From NCBI GenBank assembly GCA_014843695.1, contig CM026391.1:14257365-14321364 (forward strand): a DNA stretch of 64,000 bases, given 5' to 3'. The notes under the pieces were generated by a model. The model searched no databases and was not told the origin of the DNA. It saw nothing but the letters and a program-made list of their open reading frames with translations. Position numbers and translations under genes: made by a program. This document shows positions 23,605-34,140 of this stretch, piece after piece. This DNA is from Archivesica marissinica. Lineage: Eukaryota; Mollusca; Bivalvia; Venerida; Vesicomyidae. Each line of letters opens with the position of its first letter. Position 1 is the first letter of the stretch.

Positions 23605-23853
23605 ATAAAATGGACAGACGGACAGAGAATATATCATGGACAGACGGACAGAGAATATATAATGGACAGACGGACAGAGTATATATAATGGACAGACGGA
23701 CAGAGAATATATAATGGACAGACGGACAGAGAATATATAATGGACAGACGGACAGAGAATATATAATGGACAGACAGACAGAGAATATATAATGGACAGA
23801 CGGACAGAGAATATATAATGGACAGACGGACAGAGAATATTTAATGGACAGAC
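23605..23853. repeat. 26-bp tandem repeat, about 10 copies
   Basis: Unit ATGGACAGACGGACAGAGAA then TATATA. The minus-strand frame through it (23512-23976) is an artefact of the repeat. Confidence 0.95.
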
Positions 23854-24184
23854 ATAGATAACTCCTAATGTCTCACTGCCACAAATGGGATGGACATGAA
23901 ATGAGATTATTGTCTGTCTGTTGATAATGTCATTAGTGAGTGGTCCAAAAACTGTAGTTAATAATGGCAAGATCAAAATAAGTTCACTCCACGATCATCA
24001 TGATAAAATATTGATCTATCTCATAGCTCGGAAACCACGGAAACCACTCTATCATACATCATTCAGCACCCCCCCCATATCCACCACCCCCCAGGAAGCT
24101 AAGGGAAGCAACTACACTTTACTATTATTCAAAATCACCTCATCAATTGTTCTCCTTGCACCACAAACACTGGTTACTCTTCAA

Positions 24185-24575
24185 GATAATGAGAGACATC
24201 TCTAATTTTCTATTACCTCCCTTGGCAGATAAAGTCTGATTATTCCAATAATGTGAATAGGTCGTTTTAGTTGGAACCCTTTGTTTTTACTGTTGTTCCC
24301 AAACCAGATGTTGCGGTATGATAATTGTGATTTTATCAAAATCTTGTTAATTAACTGATAACATTCTTTTGCAAATAAGTACCAATTGCATATACTGTAC
24401 GAGATCTGTCGAGATATAGTAATTTAATACTCATAAGAAGCGATACTGGAATAAAATTGCTAGCATGTTGTGCAAAGGAAACAACGATAAAAACAGAGGA
24501 AAACACTTAATAGGACCTATCTACTTTTAGGGAGTATTCAGGGGCAGTAACTGACAGATGTCTCTCATTGTGTGT
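24185..24575. mobile_element. M6 non-autonomous DNA element
   Basis: AATGAGAGACATCTCTAA on the left and CTGACAGATGTCTCTCATT on the right form inverted ends. The interior (CCTTTGTTTTTACTGTTGTT, GTCGAGATATAGTAATTTAA) matches 39950-40415 in reverse. No coding sequence. Confidence 0.65.
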
Positions 24576-24628
24576 CATGGTTTTGCTTCCCACATTATAT
24601 CTCAACTGCTGAGATGAGAAGAACAATG

Positions 24629-24810
24629 AACCGGGAAGTATGTGAGATGGTACGGTGGCCACCAGATCGGACAGGTGGGTTTTCTCCGGGTACTCCGGTT
24701 TCCTCCCACACAGATGACAACATTTACGCTTTCATCCGCGCAAACGAGAGTGATTAATATAAGTTGTTAAAACTTGCTTCGCAATCGTTGTAAAATAAAT
24801 AAAGCTTAAA
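24629..24810 (+). mobile_element. SINE A, 5'-truncated
   Basis: Starts inside the family at ACCGGGAAGTATGTGAGATG and runs to TAAATAAAGCTTAAA. Both promoter boxes are missing. Confidence 0.85.
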
Positions 24811-24819
24811 TTAACCATT

Positions 24820-25050
24820 TTAACCCTTTCAACACCACAGACCTCTATATAGGCTTACAAAAAGTGTAGATCCAGATGAACCGGCTCGTGATGAGCCGTC
24901 TCATCAGGATCTGCACTTTTTGCAAGTAGTATTACTAATTTTAGACAAAATTACCCATTTTGATAAATGAACTGGTCCGAATGTAATTTTCTTATTCAAT
25001 ATAATATCATGGACCAGTCCATGTCAGTTACTTGGTGTTGAAAGAGTTAA
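24820..25050 (-). mobile_element. MITE family M2
   Basis: TTAACCCTTTCAACACCACA to GGTGTTGAAAGAGTTAA, with the GGCTCGTGATGAGCC central palindrome. Confidence 0.9.
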
Positions 25051-26159
25051 TTTAGTGTACCATCCATCTGAAATATGTGGGCTTTGGCATGCACTCGCAT
25101 ATAGGACTGGTTGATAAAATGGACACCAGACCATGTAAAAATTGCACGCTTGGCGCCAGTGCAAGTAAAAAACATTTTCAGTATCAAAGTGCTTTACACA
25201 TTTTCATAATTTATTATTTTTTTTTTTTTAGCACTCACTGATAAGGTGGGAAGCCACTCTTAGGCCATAATCTAGTGGTAAAAATAATACAAAGATTTAT
25301 ACTCAAACTTGCACCAGCTATGACATTAGGTTAGTATATGCCTATTTATTATTGCTCCAAGATGTTTTTACAACGTAAATTAATCACTCTCGAGACCTCA
25401 TTCCTGATAGAATCTCTATGACATTCATATTGTTGGTGGACATTTTCTGGTCTCAATGGTATTAACAATTTGCATGCTGGGTAAAATAAAGGCTATAAAT
25501 AGTTCAAATAATTGTAGCCGACAACAATTCATTAATGTGTTTTTCTTATTTATAGCCGAAAACTCGAGGGAATATGTAATGCAATTTCATTAGAATTGTG
25601 TCATTACGACACAATTTAATGAAATTCCACGACATATTTCACTCTTATTTTCACCGCTAGCGTGTAAATGGTTAAGTGCAGAGATCTGATATACAATCAT
25701 TCGTTTACTTGACATTTATTAAAATTTCAGCTTTGTAACATTACAGTCAGCATGTAAATGGGGCTATATTCGTGTGATCATGAATTAACGCGTTGTAGAC
25801 GCCCGCTAATAGCGCTAAAACTAGAAACTCTGCTAAAATAAGTACCGGTAGTACAAAAAAAAAGTGAATTAAATTCCACTGCAATCTATCGAGAAAAACG
25901 TATTTCACTAGGGAGCTGTAATCCAATTTGCTGGCACCATAGATGTCCCAGTGCTCTAAATAATCTGAATACAGGCTAATTAATTGTTCTTTGAAAATGC
26001 AACCATGCACTATGATTTAAAGGGATTTAATCCGAAGCTAGTGCCAAGGAAAGACACTTGTCTACAAACTAATAAATTGAGATCAAAACAGCCAATATAC
26101 AACAAGGCAAATTTCTTCAACATACTAAAGTACAATTGTAATGGTACATATGAGAAATT
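25051..26159. other. Mostly unassigned, with small repeat fragments
   Basis: 25376-25425 is a reverse SINE B scrap (AATCACTCTCGAGACCTCAT). 25468-25700 is the dispersed repeat shared with 3424-3640, with an ATTGTGTCATTACGACACAAT palindrome. Frames at 25747-26010 and 25984-26217 show no domains. No gene called. Confidence 0.4.
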
Positions 26160-26768
26160 AAGTAAAACCAAGTACATGTACAATTATATAAAACTAAATA
26201 CATGTACACTTATATAAAACTAAATACATGTACAATTATATAAAACTAAATACATATACACTTATATAAAACCAAGTACATGTACAATTATATAAAACTA
26301 TATACATATACACTTATATAAAACTATATACATGTACACTTATATAAAACTATATACATGTACACTTATATAAAACTATATACATATACACTTATATAAA
26401 ACTATATACATGTACACTTATATAAAACTATATACATATACACTTATATAAAACTATATACATGTACACTTATATAAAACTATATACATACATATACACT
26501 TATATAAAACTATATACATATACACTTATATAAAACTATATACATATACACTTATATAAAACTATATACATATACACTTATATGAAACTATATACATATA
26601 CACTTATATAAAACTATATACATATACACTTATATAAAACTATATACATATACACTTATATAAAACTATATACATATACACTTATATAAAACTATATACA
26701 TATACACTTATATAAAACTATATACATACATATACAATTATATAAAACATATACATATACACTTATAT

Positions 26769-26839
<71 letters not shown>

Positions 26840-27537
26840 CAATTATATAAAACTATATACATACATATACAATTATATAAAACTATATACATACATATAC
26901 AATTATATAAAACTATATACATGTACACTTATATAAAACTATATACATATATATACAATTATAAACTATATACATATACATTATAAAACTTATACTACAA
27001 TTATATAAACTATATACATATACATTATATAAACTAAATACATACACTTATAAACTATACATTCATTATATAAAACTTATACATACATATACAATTATAT
27101 ATTATATTACTATATAATATCCTTATATAAAACTATCTATCTATAAAACTATATCATATACACTTATATAAAACTATATACATACATATACAATTATATA
27201 AAACTATATACATATACACTTATATAAAACTATATACATACATATACAATTATATAAAACTATATACATATACACTTATATAAAACTATATACATACATA
27301 TACAATTATATAAAACTATATACATATACACTTATATAAAACTATATACATGTACAATTATATAAAACTATATACATATACACTTATATAAAACTATATA
27401 CATATACACTTATATAAAACTATATACATACATATACACTTATATAAAACTATATACATGTACAATTATATAAAACTAAATACATATACAATTATATAAA
27501 ACTAAATACATATACAATTATATAAAACTAAATACTA
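26160..27537. repeat. 26-bp TA-rich satellite with a T65 run
   Basis: About 50 units of ACTTATATAAAACTATATAC then ATATAC. Positions 26772-26836 are 65 consecutive T. Between about 26940 and 27130 the units become irregular, with many small losses, before the array returns to regular units. Confidence 0.95.
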
Positions 27538-27540
27538 AAA

Positions 27541-27995
27541 ACTAGACCATCATATATGACTCTATTGGAGAGAGATGATCACTAGACCATCATATATGTA
27601 TTGGAGAGGTTGGATCACGAGAGCAATCATATATGACTGTATTGGAGAGGTAGGATCACGAGAGCAATCATATATGACTATTGGAGAGGCAGGATAACTA
27701 GACCATCATATATGACTCTATTGGAGAGGCAGGATCACTAGAGCAATCATATATGACTCTATTGGAGAGGCAGGATAACGAGAGCAATCATATATGAATC
27801 TATTGGAGAGAGATGATCACAAGAGCAATCATATATGAATCTATTGGAGATAGATGATCATGAGAGCAATCATATATGAATCTACTGGAGTGGCAGGATC
27901 ACTAGAGCAATCATATATGACTGTAGTGGAGATAGATGATCACTAGAGCAATCATATATGACTCTATTGGAGCGCAGGATCACTAGAGCCAATTT
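27541..27995. repeat. 41-bp tandem repeat, about 11 copies
   Basis: Unit GAGCAATCATATATGACTCT then ATTGGAGAGGCAGGATCACTA, with copy-to-copy substitutions. Confidence 0.9.
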
Positions 27996-28007
27996 GGAGG
28001 AGCAGCA

Positions 28008-28170
28008 TACAAGCCTGTGTTAGTGGTCACCTCCACTAAGCAGCCAACCTGTATTAAGCAGCCAGTTTCCAGATTCCAATATGCTGTTATATTATACATT
28101 TGCCCTCTAATTAAGCAGCCACTTTCTGTGATTCCCTTGGCTGGCTGTTCAACACAGGATTGACTGTAAA
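28008..28170 (+). mobile_element. M5 element, short copy
   Basis: AAGCCTGTGTTAGTGGTCAC through GGCTGGCTGTTCAACACAGG to TTGACTGTAAAT, the same blocks as 16330-16760. Confidence 0.6.
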
Positions 28171-28410
28171 TGCTGTAACTGTATGACATTCTACGTTATG
28201 ACATTATTTAAGTAGAAATGATCATTGTAATCCATTCCCACACAGAAACGTCTCTCACTGCCATTACCACTACCACATATATTGAATCAATGGCAGTCAA
28301 AGAAACAGACTCGCTCGTAATAAAAGTCAGAATAACCCGTAAACATTCCAAGTAACATCAATGGCATAGATGGAGTAGATACACGTTTTGACACATAACT
28401 ATTCTAGCCC
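28171..28410. other. Unassigned interval
   Basis: No repeat or gene recognised. Confidence 0.35.
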
Positions 28411-28644
28411 TTAACCCATTTGAATCTGGATACCGATCAAACAGTATTTGCAAAGAACATAGAGCCAGATCAGCTCCGTCTGATCAGGTTCTATGCTGTT
28501 TGCTATTCAGATGATCTTGCTAAGACACTTGGCTATGTAGCAAACAACATAGATCCTGATCAGCATGCAGTGTTACGCTGTGGCTGATCTGGATCTATGT
28601 TGTTTGCAAAAGCCTTTAAATGTATCCAGAATGAAATGGGTTAA
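28411..28644 (+). mobile_element. MITE family M1, plus a diverged partial copy after it
   Basis: TTAACCCATTTGAATCTGG to CCAGAATGAAATGGGTTAA. A weaker match to the interior (GCCGTCTGATCAAACTCTAT) continues at 28655-28790, suggesting an older broken copy next to it. Confidence 0.8.
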
Positions 28645-28910
28645 CCTGCCAATGAAGTCGCTTTTGCAAACAGAGTGTGCCGTCTGATCAAACTCTATTT
28701 TGTTTGCTATTCGGATAGTGGAGCTGAAACACTTGTCTGAATAGCCGACGACATCAATCCTGATCAGGCGCGGCGCTACGTCGTTCTGCAACTGGTAAAC
28801 AGAAAATTTTTGCATTGTCTCACTTTCGGCAAAAGTGGGCGAGGCAAAAAAGTGTTCAATGTAATCTTCTGGTAGCCTTACAAATCTCATCTGAGGCATG
28901 ATCGATTGTT

Positions 28911-29228
28911 TAAACCTGTCTCTAAACCTGTCTCTGTCTCTAAACCTGTCTCTAAACCTGTCTCTATAGTTTGCTTAACCCTTTCAACACTACAGGCCTC
29001 TAAATAGACTCATAAACCGTCTCTCATCAGAATCTGCACTTTTTGCTGCCAGTAATATTACTATTTTTAGATAAAATTACCCATTTTGATAAATAAATGA
29101 ACTGGTCCAAAGGTAATTTTCTTATTAATTTATTGGTCTAAAACTATCATGCACCAGTCCATGTCAGTTACTTGGTGTTGAATGGGTTAAAATACGTGCC
29201 TCTAAACCTGTCTCTAAACCGGTCTTTA
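28911..29228. repeat. 14-bp array (CTAAACCTGTCTCT) split by M2
   Basis: Repeats occupy 28911-28970 and resume at 29199-29228. The M2 copy lies exactly between, so it inserted in the array. Confidence 0.75.
28975..29190 (-). mobile_element. MITE family M2
   Basis: TTAACCCTTTCAACACTACA to GGTGTTGAATGGGTTAA. Part of the central hairpin is deleted. Confidence 0.85.
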
Positions 29229-29298
29229 AATATCGCAGTATAGACATCAATGCATTCATTATCAATGCATATATAGCCTGTTGTGAGACACCATTCAA

Positions 29299-30305
29299 CA
29301 GGGTTCATCCTAGGTCAGAATTGTCGGGAGAAGTGAGAAAGTGCGCGATCGCGTCCTTATATGGTAGTAATGATACCTACGGCCTTTGCATACAAGGATG
29401 GGAACGCAGACGAAAAACAATGATAGACATTTCAAGACTTCTTTTAATATTATTCAATTTATTGACAGAATGGATTTACGAATTTCCCATTTATATAGAA
29501 TCTTTAGCGGATTTATGTCTTAGTTGTTAATTCTGGGAACGGATATTTTGGAAGCTGTCGAATGAGTGTTGTCCTCCTATATATAGACTTTGGGGGTGTG
29601 TAATTCCGTTTCGCCCTGTAGGTGTGACCCTATTAGCCAATCATTACTGTATAAAAATCCGTTCACCAATCGGCGCGCTCCATTACAACAACAGTTCAGC
29701 GATTAGTTCCACGAGCGTGCGCCGTTCAAAATGTAGATCCGTTTACTCTCCAAATCATCAAAGGAGCCGCCATCAGAACGGAATAGATCATTGAACAGAT
29801 AGAATGGTCAACAGGTTTATAGTCACTAGATGTTGTCAAATACCTTCCGCGAAATACCGATGCGCTAATACAATCCAGTTCTGTGATTAGGTTAGTAAGC
29901 ACCTGTCCAGATTCAGATGACAAATATTGGATAAGATGTTCGTCTCTCGGTAAATGTACGATCCAGAAGCACGGGAGGATGTCTAAAGGATACACTAATG
30001 AAGCGACCTTATTTGGTCATATATTGTTAGTTCGTGTTTCATATTTGATTTAACAGTTTCCGCAGTAAAGCTCACACGATCATATTGTCATTAGTATTCG
30101 CGTATAGTCCTCACCTTACAGTATTTAATCAATTTCAACAAAATATGGTTAAAATGCACAGTATCACCATTAAATACAACATTTGAATAGAAGGAGTGCT
30201 TTATAGTGAGTGAGCCACTAGGGAAAAGTGGGGCCCCTAGGGGGTGAAGTCAGGGTCCTTAGGGCAACTATTTCGCCCAAATCGCCCTGGTTCAGTCTTC
30301 ATAGA
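29299..30305. mobile_element. hAT-like non-autonomous element, long version
   Basis: The left part (CAGGGTTCATCCTAGGTCAG) and right part (AAATGCACAGTATCACCATT, GAAGGAGTGCTTTATA, TTTCGCCCAAATCGCCCTGG) match the 300-bp element at 51650-51945. About 780 bp (near 29365-30140) are extra here. That middle has an 89-codon minus frame (29726-29995) with no domain I recognise. Either this is a longer parent form or something inserted. Confidence 0.5.
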
Positions 30306-30407
30306 CTGCTTTCCCATTATTGGTCTTTACAGTCAGACGTAATGCTATTGCGAACACATATTTCATTACCTAACCCTAAACCAAGGACTAGACAATTTGA
30401 TCCCTAT

Positions 30408-31975
30408 CACCTACAACTTGTTGCATGCTAGAGGACGTGTTGCATGCTAGAGGACGTGTTGCATGCTAGAGGACTTGTTGCATGCTAGAGGACGTGTTGC
30501 ATGCTAGAGGACGTGTTGCATGCTAGAGGACGTGTTGCATGCTAGAGGACTTGTTGCATGCTAGATGACGTGTTGCATGCTAGAGAACTTGTTGCATGCT
30601 AGAGGACGTGTTGTATGCTAGAGGATGTGTTGCATGCTAGAGGACTTGTTGCATGCTAGAGGACGTGTTGCATGCTAGAGGACATGTTGCATGCTAGAGG
30701 ATGTGTTGCATGCTAGAGGACGTGTTGCATGCTAGAGGACGTGTTGCATGCTAGAGGACTTGTTGCATGCTAGAGGATTGTTGCATGCTAGAGGATGTGT
30801 TGCATGCTAAAGGACTTGTTGCATGCTAGAGGACGTGTTGCATGCTAGAGGATGTGTGCATGCTAGAGGATGTGTTGCATGCTAGAGGACTTGTTGCATG
30901 CTAGAGGATGTGTTACATGCTAGAGGACGTGTCACATGCTAGAGGACTTGTCACATGCTAGAGGACTTGTTGCATGCTAGAGGACTTGTTGCATGCTAGA
31001 GGATGTGTATGCTAGAGGACTTGTTGCATGCTAGAGGACGTGTTGCATGCTAGAGGACTTGTTGCATGATAGAGGACTTGTTGCATGCTAGAGGACGTGT
31101 TGCATGCTAGAGGATGTGTTGCATGCTAGAGGACGTGTTGCATGCTAGAGGACTTGTTGCATGCTAGAGGACTTGTTGTATGCTAGAGGACGTGTTGCAT
31201 GCTAGAGGACTTGTGCATGCTAGAGGATGTGTTGCATGCTAGAGGATGTGTTGCATGCTAGAGGATGTGTTGCATGCTAGAGGACATGTTGCATGCTAGA
31301 GGATGTGTTGTATGCTAGAGGACTTGTTGTATGCTAGAGGACGTGTTGTATGCTAGAGGATGTGTTGCATGCTAGAGGACGTGTTGCATGCTAGAGGACT
31401 TGTTGCATGCTAGAGGACTTGTTGCATGCTAGAGGACTTGTTGCATGCTAGAGGACGTGTTGCATGCTAGAGGACGTGTTGCATGCTAGAGGACTTGTTG
31501 CATGCTACATGACTTGTTGCATGCTAGAGGACTTGTTGCATGCTAGAGGATGTGTTGCATGCTAGGACTATAGGACGTGTTGCATGCTAGAGGACATGTT
31601 GCATGCTAGAGGACGTGTTGCATGCTAGAGGACTTGTTGCATGCTAGAGGACTTGTATGCTAGAGGACGTGTTGCATGCTAGAGGACTAGAGGACTTGTT
31701 GCATGCTAGAGGACTTGTTGCATGCTAGATGACGTGTTGCATGCTAGAGGACTTGTTGCATGCTAGAGGACGTGTTGCATGCTAGAGGACTTGTTGCATG
31801 CTAGATGACTTGTTGTATGCTAGAGGACTAGAGGACTTGTTGCATGCTAGATGACTTGTTGCATGCTAGAGGACTTGTTGCATGCTAGAGGACTAGAGGA
31901 CTTGTTGCATGCTAGAGGACTTGTTGCATGCTAGAGGATGTGTTGCATGCTAGAGGATTTGTTGCATGCTAGAGG
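30408..31975. repeat. 19-bp satellite, about 82 copies
   Basis: Unit TTGCATGCTAGAGGACGTG, containing the SphI-type palindrome GCATGC. Variants at GACGTG/GACTTG/GATGTG. Occasional GACTA insertions and short losses occur. Confidence 0.95.
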
Positions 31976-32300
31976 TGACAATAACAGTGAAATATGCTAT
32001 TTAATTTCATTCAACCTCCTTTATTTAGATATGTACAAGATACTTTAAATCGGATTTCATATTTTTGTATTTATATACCTAAGCAACCTGTATTGAATGC
32101 AATATCTGAAAATAATGAGACTGTTAATTATAATGTTTTATATCATTTATATATAGAGTAGGTATTGTCAATAAGGTATATAATTTTCTGATATTGACAT
32201 AATTTTCACGTGAATGATTTTATGTATATATATGTTGTACAATGATGAACTTTTTAGTTCAAATTGGAAAATAAAATTTCTTCTTCTTCTTCATTATGGT
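31976..32300 (+). mobile_element. Possible LINE 3' end with TTC tail
   Basis: AT-rich stretch ending GGAAAATAAAATTTCTTCTTC, that is, an AATAAA followed by a short (TTC)n microsatellite, as at many non-LTR 3' ends. No coding part is attached. Tentative. Confidence 0.3.
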
Positions 32301-32944
32301 GATGGCCAATCACTAATGATGTCGGAACTTGTGGCCCAACCCATTTGCTAAATATTTATTTGTTATATGACTGTATATTGTTACATGTATATACAATGAA
32401 ACCCCCCAAAACCGCAACAATAAAATCGGAATTCCCTCCAAACCGGATCATTTTCCTGATCCCGATATTTTTCCTTCTTTATTCATTGTAAAAAAAAAGT
32501 TTGCAAAAGTATTTAACATAATACTTTTGACACTAGTGCAATATTAATAATAATGGACTGTAAGTACTAAGGTATGACGTCACAACAGTGTTTTAAGTAA
32601 TAGTAAATCGTAGTATACTTAGAACAGCATGGCCGCACTAAATGACAGACATATCTCTTGGGAAATGTTTCATTGTTGTCTTTTCTTCCCCATACCAATC
32701 CTAAGGAAGCAACATTTAATTATGAGGACAAAAGAAATTAGCCGCAGGCCAAGCAGTTCCTTTATTTTTTCCTAAATTTGTTGTTATTTACAGAAGTAAT
32801 CATGGTTTATTGTATTACAAAATTGAAGCAAAGCGTCCTGGGAAACTTTTGGTAATAGATAATAACACAGCGTTCGTGCAGAACGTATATCCCGTGTGAT
32901 ATATCACCCTCCCTCCAAATGAGACAAACGACTCTCGTAAATCT
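32301..32944. other. Unassigned left flank of the recombinase element
   Basis: Contains ATACAATGAAACCCCCCAAA near 32390, resembling one end of a pogo/Tigger-like MITE, with no matching second end. No gene seen. Confidence 0.35.
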
Positions 32945-32997
32945 CAAATTTCACTATCCATGTAGGAGATGTGCTATATTTCACTAGCCATGTAGAT
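32945..32997. repeat. Minisatellite, left remnant at the insertion site
   Basis: TTTCACTATCCATGTAGGAG and TTTCACTAGCCATGTAGAT units. The array resumes at 37836; the retrotransposon split it. Confidence 0.85.
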
Positions 32998-33200
32998 TAT
33001 CAATTTCACGCGGTTCGACAGTATAGCGTGAAATATTTGTCTTACGCGTAACGTGTTCATTACAGTGGTATTGGTCATTACTGTGCACGAAATTGTCGTG
33101 AGATTTTATGTATTGAAGAAAATTGTAAATGTGTAGGGAGTCATTCTACCGGACAACTGCGTATAGGTTACATCGATCGGTTTCTTTAGCCAAAATTTCG
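32998..33200 (+). repeat. A1 terminal repeat of the retrotransposon
   Basis: 203 bp, matching 37101-37303 except for one C/T difference in TTACGCGTAA(C/T)GTG. Near its start TTTCACGC and GCGTGAAA form an 8-bp stem over a 14-base loop. Confidence 0.92.
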
Positions 33201-33207
33201 CGCAGCC

Positions 33208-33360
33208 ATGATATCGAACGATGATAGGTGCGAATTTCTTTCCAGCATGGAAGCTTTAATGACTACGAAGCTAACTGCATTTGAACAGCGCATGGAAGCT
33301 TCACAGAGAGAAATATCACAGTCAGCTTTCACATATTCAGCAGAACTTGTCGTCCAGTGA
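33208..33360 (+). CDS. Gag N-terminal segment (frame 1)
   Basis: A 50-codon frame starts at the first ATG after A1 and ends at TGA 33358-33360. It is hydrophilic and alpha-helical in character (MEALMTTKLTAFEQRMEAS). The main gag frame downstream has no ATG until residue 126, so its natural start must be here or nearby in this frame. The frames overlap at 33275-33357. The frame change in that 83-nt overlap is either a small indel in this copy or a feature of the element; comparison with other copies would decide. Confidence 0.6.
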   Translation: MISNDDRCEFLSSMEALMTTKLTAFEQRMEASQREISQSAFTYSAELVVQ

Positions 33361-34132
33361 CAGCTACACGTTTCGTAGAAAGGGGAACGAAGAGCAACAC
33401 AATGTTAATTCCCAAGTTCTTGACCGGTTGAGAGACGCCGATGGTTACCTGAAGGATGCGGCCAGGACCAACGACATTGCAGCTGTAGTTTCAGCGCAGG
33501 GAAAGATTGCTGAAGGTATTGACATTGTTACTCACCGTCAAAAACTAGTGAAATTAGCAGATTCCTCCGAGAGTGTATGGCGGGTAGTTCAGGAGTACGA
33601 GGCACACCCTTTAGCCGACGGGTCCGTCGATGAGAAGAAGATATATCGTGCACAGATGAAGGCCGACCGGAAGTTAAAACAGGATCGTCGCATCAAGGGT
33701 CGTCGTTATGCTCCGTATACTTATACTGCACCGGGTGAATTGTCTTCTACGGCTTCATCTTCGCAGAACCGGGGTAACCAGTTTACACAGGGATACAACC
33801 AGTCTATACATGGGCGGAGGCCTGGAAATTGTTTCCGATGCGGGCGTGCTGGACACTGGCGGATTGAGTGCAAAGCGGTGTTGCCGGATGGTAGTCAGAT
33901 GAACAAGGATGTTCAGATAAGTAGAACTATGTTAAATTCTGTTATTGAAGCATTTAAATGCACTAAGAAATGTGCGTTACCGAGTGCAGAGTTTATTACT
34001 CCTGTCGGTATGTTGAAGGGGTGTTACAATCATTGGAAGGATGCTGGTGCAAACGAATACCTTTTAGATGTAGTAAAGCAGGGCTATAAATTACCATTTA
34101 GACATGTGATGTACCTAGTTCCGTCTTTCTGA
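33281..34132 (+). CDS. gag: Gag-like protein with zinc knuckle and RT lead-in
   Basis: The open frame runs 283 codons from a TTG that is unlikely to be the real start. A CCHC zinc knuckle (CFRCGRAGHWRIEC, residues 184-197) marks a nucleic-acid-binding Gag. Ahead of it is a basic, Ser/Gln-rich stretch (residues 125-180). The C-terminus (about 231-283) has the pattern G-x-L-K-x-x-x-x-x-W ending GYKLPF (268-273). In DIRS-order proteins this precedes the RT fingers, so it belongs functionally to the polymerase. The frame stops at 34130-34132, while the RT frame (open from 34102) continues one frame back. Gag and RT were therefore probably made as one product, by frameshifting or before a 1-nt lesion. 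Confidence 0.8.
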   Translation: MNSAWKLHREKYHSQLSHIQQNLSSSDSYTFRRKGNEEQHNVNSQVLDRLRDADGYLKDAARTNDIAAVVSAQGKIAEGIDIVTHRQKLVKLADSSESVWRVVQEYEAHPLADGSVDEKKIYRAQMKADRKLKQDRRIKGRRYAPYTYTAPGELSSTASSSQNRGNQFTQGYNQSIHGRRPGNCFRCGRAGHWRIECKAVLPDGSQMNKDVQISRTMLNSVIEAFKCTKKCALPSAEFITPVGMLKGCYNHWKDAGANEYLLDVVKQGYKLPFRHVMYLVPSF

Positions 34133-34140
34133 AAAATAAT

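Noticed and set aside
23512..23976. 154-codon minus-strand frame with Cys/Pro/Ile repeats
   Set aside because: Mirror of the 26-bp tandem array.
28573..28899. 108-codon minus-strand frame
   Set aside because: Lies across the end of an M1 MITE and a diverged M1 piece; no domain.
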